DNA of 24,444 bases from Lentisphaeria bacterium. GTDB lineage: Bacteria > Verrucomicrobiota > Lentisphaeria > Oligosphaerales > Lenti-02. Below the pieces are notes generated by a model. The model was not told the origin of the DNA. It saw nothing but the letters and a program-made list of their open reading frames with translations, and ran no database searches. Location of the stretch: assembly GCA_023145395.1 (NCBI GenBank), contig JAGLDW010000021.1, forward strand, positions 1 through 24,444. The letters run 5' to 3'. This document shows, in pieces, positions 8,134 through 15,220 of the stretch. Made by a program: the position numbers and the translations under genes. Within the stretch, counting starts at the first letter, position 1. Each line of letters begins with the position of its first letter.

Positions 8134-9345
8134 ATGGGCAACGACGTGGATCAAGGAAAAGTGAGTGGGCGGACATTCCTCGCTTGGCGGAAGTTCAGAC
8201 GTCATACGCTGAGCATCTACGGGGGGCTCATCGTCCTGCTGCTCTATTTCTGCGCGCTTTTCGCCGATTTCATCGCTCCCTACGACTATGGCGAAAGTGC
8301 GCGGGAGAAGAGTTTTTTCTGGCCGACAAAAATCCACTGGCGCACCGCCGCCGGCACGTTTTGCCGGCCGTACGTGCTCAACGGCTACAAGCTCTACGAC
8401 CGGGATTTCACACCGCATTACGTGGAGGGCACGGAGACCAATTCCGAGCTGATTGCGAAGCACCTCGACATTCCTCGTGCTGATGTGGACACGCGGGTCT
8501 ACCCGATTCGCTTGTTTGTGCGTCGGCCCAGCGCGCCGCACAAGCTGTTCTGGTTGTTTCATACCAATCGAAGGCTGTTTGGGATTGACGGGGAGGGTGC
8601 CGAGGCGTCGGCGCGTGATCCCCACCGACCCATGGTGTTTCTGCTGGGTTCGGACCAGCTTGGTCGTTGCGTCTTGAGCCGCATTCTCTACGGAAGCCGC
8701 GTTTCTCTGTCCATTGGTATTGTGGCTGTGTGCATCTCTTTCAGCATCGGGATGCTCGTGGGTGGGATCTCCGGCTATTTCAAAGGCACGACCGATGTGG
8801 CGCTGCAGCGGCTTTGCGAGATGATGATGATGGTTCCCGGATTCTACCTCCTGCTTGCGCTGCGCAGTTCCTTTCCTCCCGATCTATCGTCCACCCAGGT
8901 GTACTTTGCCGTGGTGACCATCCTGGCCTTCATCGGCTGGGCGGGCATGGCCCGCGTGATCCGGGGCATGGTGCTGGGTGTGACTCGGAACGAGTATGTC
9001 ATGGCGGCGCGTGCTCTTGGCGCTGGAAACCTGCGGATCATCGTCAGGCACGTGCTCCCTTCGACCATCAGCTACGCCATCGTGTCAGCCACCATGAGCA
9101 TTCCCGCTTTCATGCTTGGGGAGACGGGACTGAGCTTCATCGGCCTGGGCATCCAGGATCCCGAGGCAAGCTGGGGAAACATGTTGAACGAGGCGCGTGA
9201 CCTCATGACCATTCGCATGCACCCCTGGCTGCTCGCGCCTGGTCTGATGATCTTCATCACCGTCATCGCGTTTCAGTTTCTTGGGGACGGTCTCCGCGAC
9301 GCCTTCGATCCGCGCACCATCGTCGCGGCGAAGGAGGACGCCTGA
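8134..9345 (+). CDS. oppC: Peptide ABC transporter permease, OppC/DppC family
   Basis: An inner-membrane permease of a peptide or oligosaccharide importer, 403 residues. The N-terminal OppC segment (SGRTFLAWRKFRRHTLS) precedes TM1 (about residues 30-50). After a long loop, GSDQLGRCVLSRILYGSR leads into the permease domain. The EAA loop that contacts the ATPase is EYVMAARALGAGNLR, and LSFIGLGIQDP with a tryptophan-rich tail is typical. The loop between TM1 and the core is about 130 residues, longer than in E. coli OppC and closer to YejE-like permeases. ATG 8134 gives a normal N-terminus; GTG 8086 is an in-frame alternative. It overlaps oppD by one base in TGATG. An OppB partner is not in the window. 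Confidence 0.88.
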   Translation: MGNDVDQGKVSGRTFLAWRKFRRHTLSIYGGLIVLLLYFCALFADFIAPYDYGESAREKSFFWPTKIHWRTAAGTFCRPYVLNGYKLYDRDFTPHYVEGTETNSELIAKHLDIPRADVDTRVYPIRLFVRRPSAPHKLFWLFHTNRRLFGIDGEGAEASARDPHRPMVFLLGSDQLGRCVLSRILYGSRVSLSIGIVAVCISFSIGMLVGGISGYFKGTTDVALQRLCEMMMMVPGFYLLLALRSSFPPDLSSTQVYFAVVTILAFIGWAGMARVIRGMVLGVTRNEYVMAARALGAGNLRIIVRHVLPSTISYAIVSATMSIPAFMLGETGLSFIGLGIQDPEASWGNMLNEARDLMTIRMHPWLLAPGLMIFITVIAFQFLGDGLRDAFDPRTIVAAKEDA

Positions 9346-10340
9346 TGGACCAGCCCGTCACCAACGCCAACACGGAAAACGACATTCTGCTGAGCGTGCG
9401 CGGTCTTCGTACGGAGTTCCATCTCGAGGAGGGAGTGGCCCGCGCGGTCCGTGGAGTCAGTTTTGACATCCCTCGTGGCACGACCGTCGGCCTGGTGGGC
9501 GAGTCTGGATGCGGCAAAAGCGTCACCGCCTACTCCATTCTCAGACTGATTCCACAGCCTCCCGGCCGGATCGTGGCCGGAGAAATTCTGTTTGACGGGC
9601 GGGATCTTCTGCAGTTGTCCAACAAGGAAATGGAGGCTGTCCGAGGAAATGGCATTAGCATGGTCTTCCAGGAGCCTATGAGCAGCCTGAATCCCGTTTT
9701 CACGGTGGGAAATCAGATCATGGAAGGGGTGCTCAGGCATCGAGATGTGGAGAAAGCCGAGAGTCGTGACATCGCTATCGATATGCTGCGCCGGGTTGGA
9801 ATCCCAAGTCCGGAACAACGCGTTGACGAGTATCCCCACCAGCTGTCCGGGGGGATGCGGCAGCGTGTGGTCATCGCCATGGCGCTCGTCTGCAAACCTG
9901 ATCTGGTGATTGCGGACGAGCCGACTACGGCGTTGGACGTGACGATCCAGGCCCAGATCCTCGATCTGCTGGCCGAGCTTCAGCATGACATGGGCATGTC
10001 TGTGCTCTTGATCACGCACGATCTCGGGGTTGTAGCGGAGGTGACCAAGCAGGTGGCGGTCATGTACGCGGGTAAGATCGTCGAAACCGCATCCACGGAG
10101 GAGCTTTTCGCAAATCCTCTCCATCCGTACACGAAGGGATTGTTCCGCAGCATTCCGAAACTGGGTGTTCGCCGACGTCGCCTGGATGTGATCGGCGGCA
10201 CGGTCCCGAGCGCGATGGCCCAGCCACCGGGATGCGCATTTCACCCGCGCTGCCCCGTGGCCACAGAGGTGTGTCGCGAACATATACCCGAGCTGAAACC
10301 CGTGTGCGATGGCCATTGCGCCGCTTGCCATCTGCTGTAG
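9345..10340 (+). CDS. oppD: Peptide ABC transporter ATP-binding protein OppD/DppD
   Basis: A cytoplasmic ATPase subunit of 331 residues, normal for OppD. The Walker A motif is GESGCGKS, the signature is LSGGMRQR, the Walker B is LVIADEPTTALD and the switch region is LLITHDLG. The C-terminal oligopeptide extension carries the cysteine pattern CAFHPRCPVATEVC, as in other OppD proteins, which can bind an iron-sulfur cluster in some members. Its start ATG overlaps the oppC stop by one base, so translation is probably coupled. It would pair with OppF to drive import. Confidence 0.95.
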   Translation: MDQPVTNANTENDILLSVRGLRTEFHLEEGVARAVRGVSFDIPRGTTVGLVGESGCGKSVTAYSILRLIPQPPGRIVAGEILFDGRDLLQLSNKEMEAVRGNGISMVFQEPMSSLNPVFTVGNQIMEGVLRHRDVEKAESRDIAIDMLRRVGIPSPEQRVDEYPHQLSGGMRQRVVIAMALVCKPDLVIADEPTTALDVTIQAQILDLLAELQHDMGMSVLLITHDLGVVAEVTKQVAVMYAGKIVETASTEELFANPLHPYTKGLFRSIPKLGVRRRRLDVIGGTVPSAMAQPPGCAFHPRCPVATEVCREHIPELKPVCDGHCAACHLL

Positions 10341-10355
10341 GGTTCCGTCCCGCCA

Positions 10356-10376
10356 CCACTGGGTTTATCCCAGTGG
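10356..10376. terminator. Perfect 8-bp hairpin between oppD and oppF
   Basis: CCACTGGG (10356-10363) pairs with CCCAGTGG (10369-10376) around a TTTAT loop, 16 bp after the oppD stop. No T run follows. It may act as an mRNA-stability or attenuation element within the operon rather than as a full terminator. Confidence 0.4.
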
Positions 10377-10417
10377 AGCGAGAGATTCTTGATGCTTCTG
10401 TTGAGGGAGGAGAAGAA

Positions 10418-10504
10418 ATGCGTGCGACTAGTCAACTAGGATTAATCTTTCGCTCCACCGGCACAAGGCCGATGGGTGTGGAATCGACCACAACCAAAGA
10501 GTAA
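10418..10504 (+). pseudogene. Orphaned start of oppF, 28 codons before a stop
   Basis: ATG 10418 has an excellent ribosome binding site (GGGAGGAG, 10405-10412, spacing about 7). It reads MRATSQL, then departs into GLIFRST and stops at 10502-10504. The codons AGT CAA CTA (SQL) recur at 11109-11117 immediately before the conserved OppF sequence VVEGLKTHFPI. Joining the two at the shared 11-bp repeat gives MRATSQLVVEGLKTHFPI, a normal OppF N-terminus. This is read as the original oppF start, cut off by the 679-bp inserted segment. An expressed 28-residue peptide is possible but nothing supports a function. Confidence 0.6.
10429..10439 (+). repeat. 11-bp direct repeat, left copy
   Basis: TAGTCAACTAG at 10429-10439 is identical to 11108-11118. 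The two copies lie 679 bp apart and bound the segment encoding the extra OppF membrane domain. The repeat is itself nearly palindromic (TAGT-CA-ACTA). It resembles a target-site duplication or a microhomology junction. Confidence 0.7.
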
Positions 10505-10526
10505 AGACAGGAGTTTCATTACGACC

Positions 10527-12116
10527 ATGCTGTTTCACGAGCACATCCTGCAGATTCTTCTCTGGTACACTGTGCCGAATGTGCTGCTGAACATGATGTG
10601 CACGTTCTGGCTTTCGGGCATTCTGCGGGAGCGTGTTCGCCAAGGCGAGCGAATTGCCGTGAAAAGGTGGCTCGCGTACTCGTTTCTCGTTGGCTGCATC
10701 CTGCCATTCGTCACGGGCCCCATGGCGTCGTTTGCCTACCACGACGCCCTCCGCCGGAGACACCGTGCGCGCCTTTGGCTGTGCATCTGCACGGTCCTGA
10801 GCTTCCTTGGCTTCATCGCATACCGAGTGTATGACGATGCTCATTCGCGGGGAGACCGAGCATCGCTCTGGAGTGCGGTCGCCGTCCTCTACTACGGCGC
10901 TCTGGTTCTGCTGTTTCCCCTGCTCTGCGTGCTCTCGCCCACAGTCCGAGTGGCTGTCGCACCAAAATTTTTGCTTGCGACGATTCCGTGTTTTCTACTG
11001 GCGCTGGTTTTGTTCCGTGTTGTGCATGCATTGTGCCGTACGCGTTTGGACTATGCCCTATTGCGCGCTCGTCTCGAGGCGGCTGGACGGCTGCAACCGA
11101 TGGGAGGTAGTCAACTAGTGGTTGAGGGGCTGAAAACGCATTTTCCCATCCGGCATGGTGTTTTCTCCACTGTTGGCGGCTACGTGAAGGCCGTGGACGG
11201 GATCGATCTCACCGTGCGTCCCGGCGAATGCGTGGGCTTGGTGGGCGAGTCAGGATGCGGCAAGACCACGGCGGGTCGGAGCATTCTGGGCCTCGTCCAA
11301 CCCACGGCCGGACGCGTGCTGTACGAAGGCATTGACTTGGGAGAACTCAACGGCGCGGAGATGCGGGCTGTGCGATCGCAGGCACAGGTCATCTTCCAGG
11401 ACCCGATCGGCTCTCTCAATCCTCGCATGACAGTCGGTGCCATTGTCTCGGAAGGCATGGCAATTCATGGTATGGGGACGCGTCGCGAGCGGCGGGAGAA
11501 AACCGCCAAGCTGCTGGAAAAGGTAGGCTTGGGGCATGACGCGCTGAACCGTTTTCCTCACGAGTTTAGCGGCGGACAGCGTCAACGGATCGGCATCGCA
11601 CGCGCCTTGGCTGTCGGCGCCCGATTCATCGTCTGCGACGAGCCGGTGAGTGCTCTGGATGTTTCCATCCAGGCGGAGATCATCAACCTGCTCCAGGATC
11701 TCCAAAGCGAAGATTCCGAGCAGCCCCTGGCCTATCTCTTCATCGCTCACGACTTGGCCGTGGTGGAGCATATTTCCGATCGCGTGGCGGTCATGTACCT
11801 CGGAAAAATTGTCGAGTTCGCCACGCGGGACGAGCTGTATGGGCGTCCATTGCATCCCTATACCGAAGCTTTGCTGGCGGCTATCCCCGTCGCCGATCCG
11901 GGGCGGGAGCGAACGGCGATTCGTCTCTCCGGCGAGCTTCCCAGCCCCAGCAATCCCCCATCAGGCTGTCGCTTTCGCACGCGCTGTCCCAAAGCAGTGG
12001 ACATCTGTGCACAGCAAGAGCCGTCGTTGCAGGATTGCGGCGATGGGCACTTTGTCGCCTGCCTGTTCGTGGGGGCGTCGGAAGGGGCGGACACGTCGGA
12101 CATCACCGCAGTGTAA
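10527..12116 (+). CDS. oppF: OppF/DppF ATPase with fused N-terminal five-helix membrane domain
   Basis: One open frame encodes 529 residues. Residues 1-197 are a polytopic domain with predicted helices near 7-29, 48-68, 82-101, 114-137 and 144-166, of no family I recognise. From about residue 198 a complete OppF ATPase follows: VVEGLKTHFPI, Walker A GESGCGKTT, signature FSGGQRQR, Walker B FIVCDEPVSALD, switch FIAHDLAV, and the cysteine tail CRFRTRCPKAVDIC. ATG 10527 has ACAGGAG about 13 nt upstream; GTG 10476 is an in-frame alternative. OppF proteins normally have no membrane helices. An internal GTG at 11118 has GGGAGG 10 nt upstream and would make a normal 332-residue OppF, so the cell may produce both forms. 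It ends 14 bp inside the convergent ABC gene. Confidence 0.85.
   Translation: MLFHEHILQILLWYTVPNVLLNMMCTFWLSGILRERVRQGERIAVKRWLAYSFLVGCILPFVTGPMASFAYHDALRRRHRARLWLCICTVLSFLGFIAYRVYDDAHSRGDRASLWSAVAVLYYGALVLLFPLLCVLSPTVRVAVAPKFLLATIPCFLLALVLFRVVHALCRTRLDYALLRARLEAAGRLQPMGGSQLVVEGLKTHFPIRHGVFSTVGGYVKAVDGIDLTVRPGECVGLVGESGCGKTTAGRSILGLVQPTAGRVLYEGIDLGELNGAEMRAVRSQAQVIFQDPIGSLNPRMTVGAIVSEGMAIHGMGTRRERREKTAKLLEKVGLGHDALNRFPHEFSGGQRQRIGIARALAVGARFIVCDEPVSALDVSIQAEIINLLQDLQSEDSEQPLAYLFIAHDLAVVEHISDRVAVMYLGKIVEFATRDELYGRPLHPYTEALLAAIPVADPGRERTAIRLSGELPSPSNPPSGCRFRTRCPKAVDICAQQEPSLQDCGDGHFVACLFVGASEGADTSDITAV
11108..11118 (+). repeat. 11-bp direct repeat, right copy
   Basis: The second copy of TAGTCAACTAG lies exactly at the junction between the membrane domain and the conserved OppF ATPase. 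The codons across it (AGT CAA CTA) are in the same phase as in the left copy. It also overlaps a GGGAGGT ribosome binding site that could serve an internal GTG start at 11118. Confidence 0.7.
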
Positions 12117-13326
12117 GGCGGTCGAGGAGTTCTCGGTCTATCTCGTCCGTCTCTTCGGTGGCCTTGGGTGCGGGGGGAGGCATTGTTTCGCGGGATTCGC
12201 TTTTGGGAAGCTCGCGGGTACGCTCGGCCTCCACAATTTGCGCTGCTCGTTGTGCGCGGCTCACGGGCCGTTCGCCCTCCAGGCTTCGGGGAGTTCGTTG
12301 TGCGCGGCTCACGGGCCGCTCGTCCTCCAGGCTTTGCGGAGTTCGCACGGGGGTCTGCTCGCGGGTACGCTCGCCCTCCAGGGGCTCTGGGGTCGGTTCC
12401 GCCTGCAGGTATTCTGCCACTCCCAAACCCACGCGCGCCCCCGATGTGTCCAAGTCCTTGGCCGTGGCCTGTTGTACAACATCCAGGAAAAAATCCTCCA
12501 GCGACCGTGTGGGCATGGAGACGCGGACATTGTCCTCCCCAACTTCACTGGCGAGGGCCGAACGGGCGGTTTCGAGCACTTCGGCCGAGACGCGTGGCAC
12601 GCGGATCTGCACTTCATCGGTCTTGGCCAGCAGCGACTCGGTTGGCCCTTCACGCTGGATCTTACCGCCGTACATGATCAGCAGGGAGTCGCATACATCC
12701 TGCACGTCGGCCAGCAGGTGACTGGTAACAAGCACAGTTTTGCCACGCTGTGCCAGAGTGAGGATGAGTTGTTTCACCTCATGACAGCCAATCGGATCCA
12801 GCCCAGCGGTCGGTTCGTCCAGGAGAATCAGATCCGGGTCGTTGAGAAGCGCTTGGGCGATTCCCAGCCTTCTGCCCATGCCGTGCGAATACTCCCGCAC
12901 TTGTCTCTTGCGCACGTGAGCCATGCCCACCATGTCCAGAAGTTGATCGATACGGCGATCGATCGTGCGCTCGGGCAGCCCGAGGACTCGGCCAAAGAGG
13001 CGCAGAATCTCCTCGCCGGTGAGCGTCCGGTAGAAAGCGGCTCTTTCCGGGACGTAGCCGAGAAGCTTTTTGGTGTCCACGTCCTTTGGGGAGCGCCCGA
13101 AGACGCTCAGTGTCCCTTGGGTCGGGTAGAGATGCCCCAGGATCATCTTGATCAGAGTGGACTTGCCCGCGCCGTTGGGGCCAAGCAGGCCGAATGTCTG
13201 GCCGCGGCGCACCCGGAAGCTGACATCCTGCACGGCCGTGACCTTGGGGCGTCCCCAGAAGTCCTTGAAGACCTTGGTGACGTTTTCACCGACAATCAAA
13301 AATTCGCTGTTTGTGTCACTGCTCAT
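12103..13326 (-). CDS. ABC-2 type transporter ATP-binding protein with repeat tail
   Basis: A cytoplasmic ABC ATPase of 407 residues. Walker A is GPNGAGKS (residues 49-56), the signature is SHGMGRR, Walker B is LILLDEPTAGLDP, and the switch region is LVTSHLLADV. This pattern suits exporters of the NatA/GldA type that work with ABC-2 permeases, and the permease at 19140-20093 is the natural partner. ATG 13326 overlaps the P-type ATPase stop by 11 bp; an open frame further upstream is shadow. The C-terminus (about residues 310-400) is unusual: four 16-residue repeats built on LEGER/LEDERPVSRAQ, then an acidic tail. It is the last gene of the minus-strand run and overlaps oppF tail to tail. Confidence 0.9.
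   Translation of the reverse strand: MSSDTNSEFLIVGENVTKVFKDFWGRPKVTAVQDVSFRVRRGQTFGLLGPNGAGKSTLIKMILGHLYPTQGTLSVFGRSPKDVDTKKLLGYVPERAAFYRTLTGEEILRLFGRVLGLPERTIDRRIDQLLDMVGMAHVRKRQVREYSHGMGRRLGIAQALLNDPDLILLDEPTAGLDPIGCHEVKQLILTLAQRGKTVLVTSHLLADVQDVCDSLLIMYGGKIQREGPTESLLAKTDEVQIRVPRVSAEVLETARSALASEVGEDNVRVSMPTRSLEDFFLDVVQQATAKDLDTSGARVGLGVAEYLQAEPTPEPLEGERTREQTPVRTPQSLEDERPVSRAQRTPRSLEGERPVSRAQRAAQIVEAERTRELPKSESRETMPPPAPKATEETDEIDRELLDRLTLR
12200..12391 (-). repeat. Four tandem 48-bp repeats inside the ABC ATPase gene
   Basis: Units begin at 12200, 12248, 12296 and 12344, each 48 bp. The two central units are near-identical and the outer two share a GCTCGCGGGTACGCTCG segment with each other. 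They encode 16-residue units such as RTPRSLEGERPVSRAQ. The period is a whole number of codons and the frame stays open, so this is a protein repeat, not a CRISPR array. A related stretch (STLEGERARALRQ) occurs in the polytopic SPFH protein near 18877. Confidence 0.85.
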
Positions 13327-15220
13327 GGTGCGGATCCGAAGTCTCTTCTTCCTGGCGGACGAGTCGTGCGCTGTTGAAGGCGACGGCCACCGCGCCGGTG
13401 ACCTGAAGCATGGCGGCGGGCACTGCGGTGAGCATTCCCATGGCACTGAGCGCGCCGCCACCGACGACGATTACGCTTCCGATCGCATAGTTCTGAATGA
13501 TGATGCGCTTGGAGGCACGGGATAGATCCACAAGGAAGGGAATTCTTCCAAGGTTGTTGTTCATCAGGGCGATCGATGCGCTCTCCAGCGCCACGTCGCT
13601 TCCTGCGGCGCCGAGGGCAATGCCGATGTGGCTTGCCGCGAGCGCTGGACCATCGTTCACCCCGTCTCCCACGAAGACGACTCGCTCTCCCTGGTCCTTC
13701 AGCGCGTGCACGTAGTCCACCTTGTCGCTGGGCACGCACTCGGCTCGCCAGTCTGGAATAGCCAGTTGCTCGGCGACCTTCTCCCCCACGTCGCGGCGGT
13801 CTCCCGTGATCAATGCGGTATGCACAACGCCTCGTCTGCGCAGAGCTTCGATGCACTGGCGCGCTTCTGGTCTAGTTCCGTCCTCGAGACCGATCCAGCC
13901 GAGCGCGCGCCCATCGCTCATGACGAACACCAGACTCATACCGGCGCCCCGCTCCCCTTCGAAGGACGGAAAATCCTCCTTGCGGGCCTGGTTTTGCTCC
14001 AGCCAGGCCCAGTTGCCCACGACCACGTCGGCGTCTGCGAGCCGGGCCCGCACGCCTCGTCCCGGCTCCTGGTGCAGCGAACTGGGACGCAGCAGCGCCA
14101 CATTGGCGGATCGCGCCAGCTTGCAGATCGCCATCGCCAGAGGATGGTTGCTTTCCTGTTCGATCCCTCCCGCGACGGCGAGGAGTTCGGCGGTGTCGAC
14201 GCCTGTGGAGGGGGCGAGTCGGGCTACGCCAAGTTGTCCCGTCGTCAGGGTGCCGGTCTTGTCGAAGACCACGGCATCAATGTTCGCCATCCCTTCGAGA
14301 TCCGCCACATTCTTGATGAGGACGCCCATACGGGCCGCAGCGGAGAGCGCCGCGACCATAACCGATGGCGTGGCGAGAAAGAGAGCCACGGGGCAGGCTG
14401 CCACAAACAACGCCACCAGCCGTTCCGCATCGTGCGTGAACAGCCAGAGCATCAACGCCACGCATAGCACGGCGGGGGTGTAGAACGCGACATAGCGGTC
14501 CATGAGACGTTCCATGGGCAGGCGGGTGCGTTCCGCCGCGAGAATCAGGCGTCTGACTTTGCCGAGAGTCGTGTCTTCGCCCGCGCGCGTCACCTTGGCT
14601 TCCAATGCGCCGGTGAGATTGGTCGTGCCGAAGAAAATCGTGTCTCCGGCGCTCTTGTCGGCAGGCACGGATTCTCCTGTGATGCTCGCCTCATTCAGGG
14701 ATGTGGCGCCACTCACGATTTCGCCGTCCGCAGGGACATTTTCGCCCGGGCGGATCCGGATCAGGTCACCGGGCCGCAGTGCGTCGGGACTCACTTCCTC
14801 CTCAACGCCGTCCCGCACGCGTCGAGCTTTGCCCGGGGTCAGTCGGGTCAGCGCTTCCAGGGAGGCGCGGGCACCGCTTGCCGTCCGCGATTCGATGATC
14901 AGACTGAGCAGCATGATCAGGGCGATGACCCCGGCTGTCTTGAAGTCTCCCCGAGATGCGCCCGCCAGCACGGCCAGCACGGCCAGTTCGTTCATGCGGA
15001 CTCTGCCCTGTCGTAGCTCGGAGATCACGATGCGCAGCATCGGAACGAGGAGGATGGCAACGCCGCCCAACGCGACAAGCTGGGCCACTGTGCTACCGTC
15101 GTCCAGAAGACGCTCGAGGACGAACGAGTTCAAGATGAAGACGCCACCCACAAGTGCCCAGGTTGCCCGCCTGGTCTCGGGCGGAGAATCGTTCTGTTCC
15201 TTTGTGAGGATGTCGGTCAC
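13316..15220 (-). CDS. P1B-like P-type cation-transporting ATPase, no metal-binding N-domain
   Basis: An inner-membrane ion pump of 634 residues. It has the P1B layout: TGES actuator loop (181-184), phosphorylated D320 in DKTGTLTTG, the P1B-specific H359-P360 in ESNHP, and the hinge GDGVNDGPALAAS. Helices lie near 23-60, 76-110, 245-285 and the C-terminal end. There is no N-terminal heavy-metal-associated domain. The transport motif in the sixth helix is C276-P277-V278, not the usual CPC, CPH or SPC, so the ion cannot be assigned. The GTG start overlaps the HflK-like stop by 4 bp, and its end overlaps the ABC ATPase start by 11 bp, so it is translationally coupled on both sides. The alternative is a magnesium or proton pump, but the HP motif argues for P1B. 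Confidence 0.88.
   Translation of the reverse strand: MTDILTKEQNDSPPETRRATWALVGGVFILNSFVLERLLDDGSTVAQLVALGGVAILLVPMLRIVISELRQGRVRMNELAVLAVLAGASRGDFKTAGVIALIMLLSLIIESRTASGARASLEALTRLTPGKARRVRDGVEEEVSPDALRPGDLIRIRPGENVPADGEIVSGATSLNEASITGESVPADKSAGDTIFFGTTNLTGALEAKVTRAGEDTTLGKVRRLILAAERTRLPMERLMDRYVAFYTPAVLCVALMLWLFTHDAERLVALFVAACPVALFLATPSVMVAALSAAARMGVLIKNVADLEGMANIDAVVFDKTGTLTTGQLGVARLAPSTGVDTAELLAVAGGIEQESNHPLAMAICKLARSANVALLRPSSLHQEPGRGVRARLADADVVVGNWAWLEQNQARKEDFPSFEGERGAGMSLVFVMSDGRALGWIGLEDGTRPEARQCIEALRRRGVVHTALITGDRRDVGEKVAEQLAIPDWRAECVPSDKVDYVHALKDQGERVVFVGDGVNDGPALAASHIGIALGAAGSDVALESASIALMNNNLGRIPFLVDLSRASKRIIIQNYAIGSVIVVGGGALSAMGMLTAVPAAMLQVTGAVAVAFNSARLVRQEEETSDPHHEQ

Noticed and set aside
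10341..10526. tRNA or riboswitch between oppD and oppF
   Set aside because: Only one simple hairpin is present; no cloverleaf or known riboswitch core could be drawn.
10440..11107. Insertion sequence with its own transposase
   Set aside because: The insert between the 11-bp repeats encodes only the five-helix domain, and no terminal inverted repeats or transposase motifs are visible.
12200..12391. Possible CRISPR array
   Set aside because: The 48-bp units are contiguous with no spacers, differ from each other, and encode in-frame protein repeats.
11650..13377. A 575-codon plus-strand frame spanning oppF's end and the ABC ATPase gene
   Set aside because: It crosses two confident genes in other frames; the apparent repeats (LCAAHGP) are the ABC ATPase tail repeats read on the wrong strand.
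13628..14483. Long plus-strand frames inside the P-type ATPase gene
   Set aside because: The minus strand encodes all P-type ATPase motifs through this stretch; the plus-strand frames match nothing.
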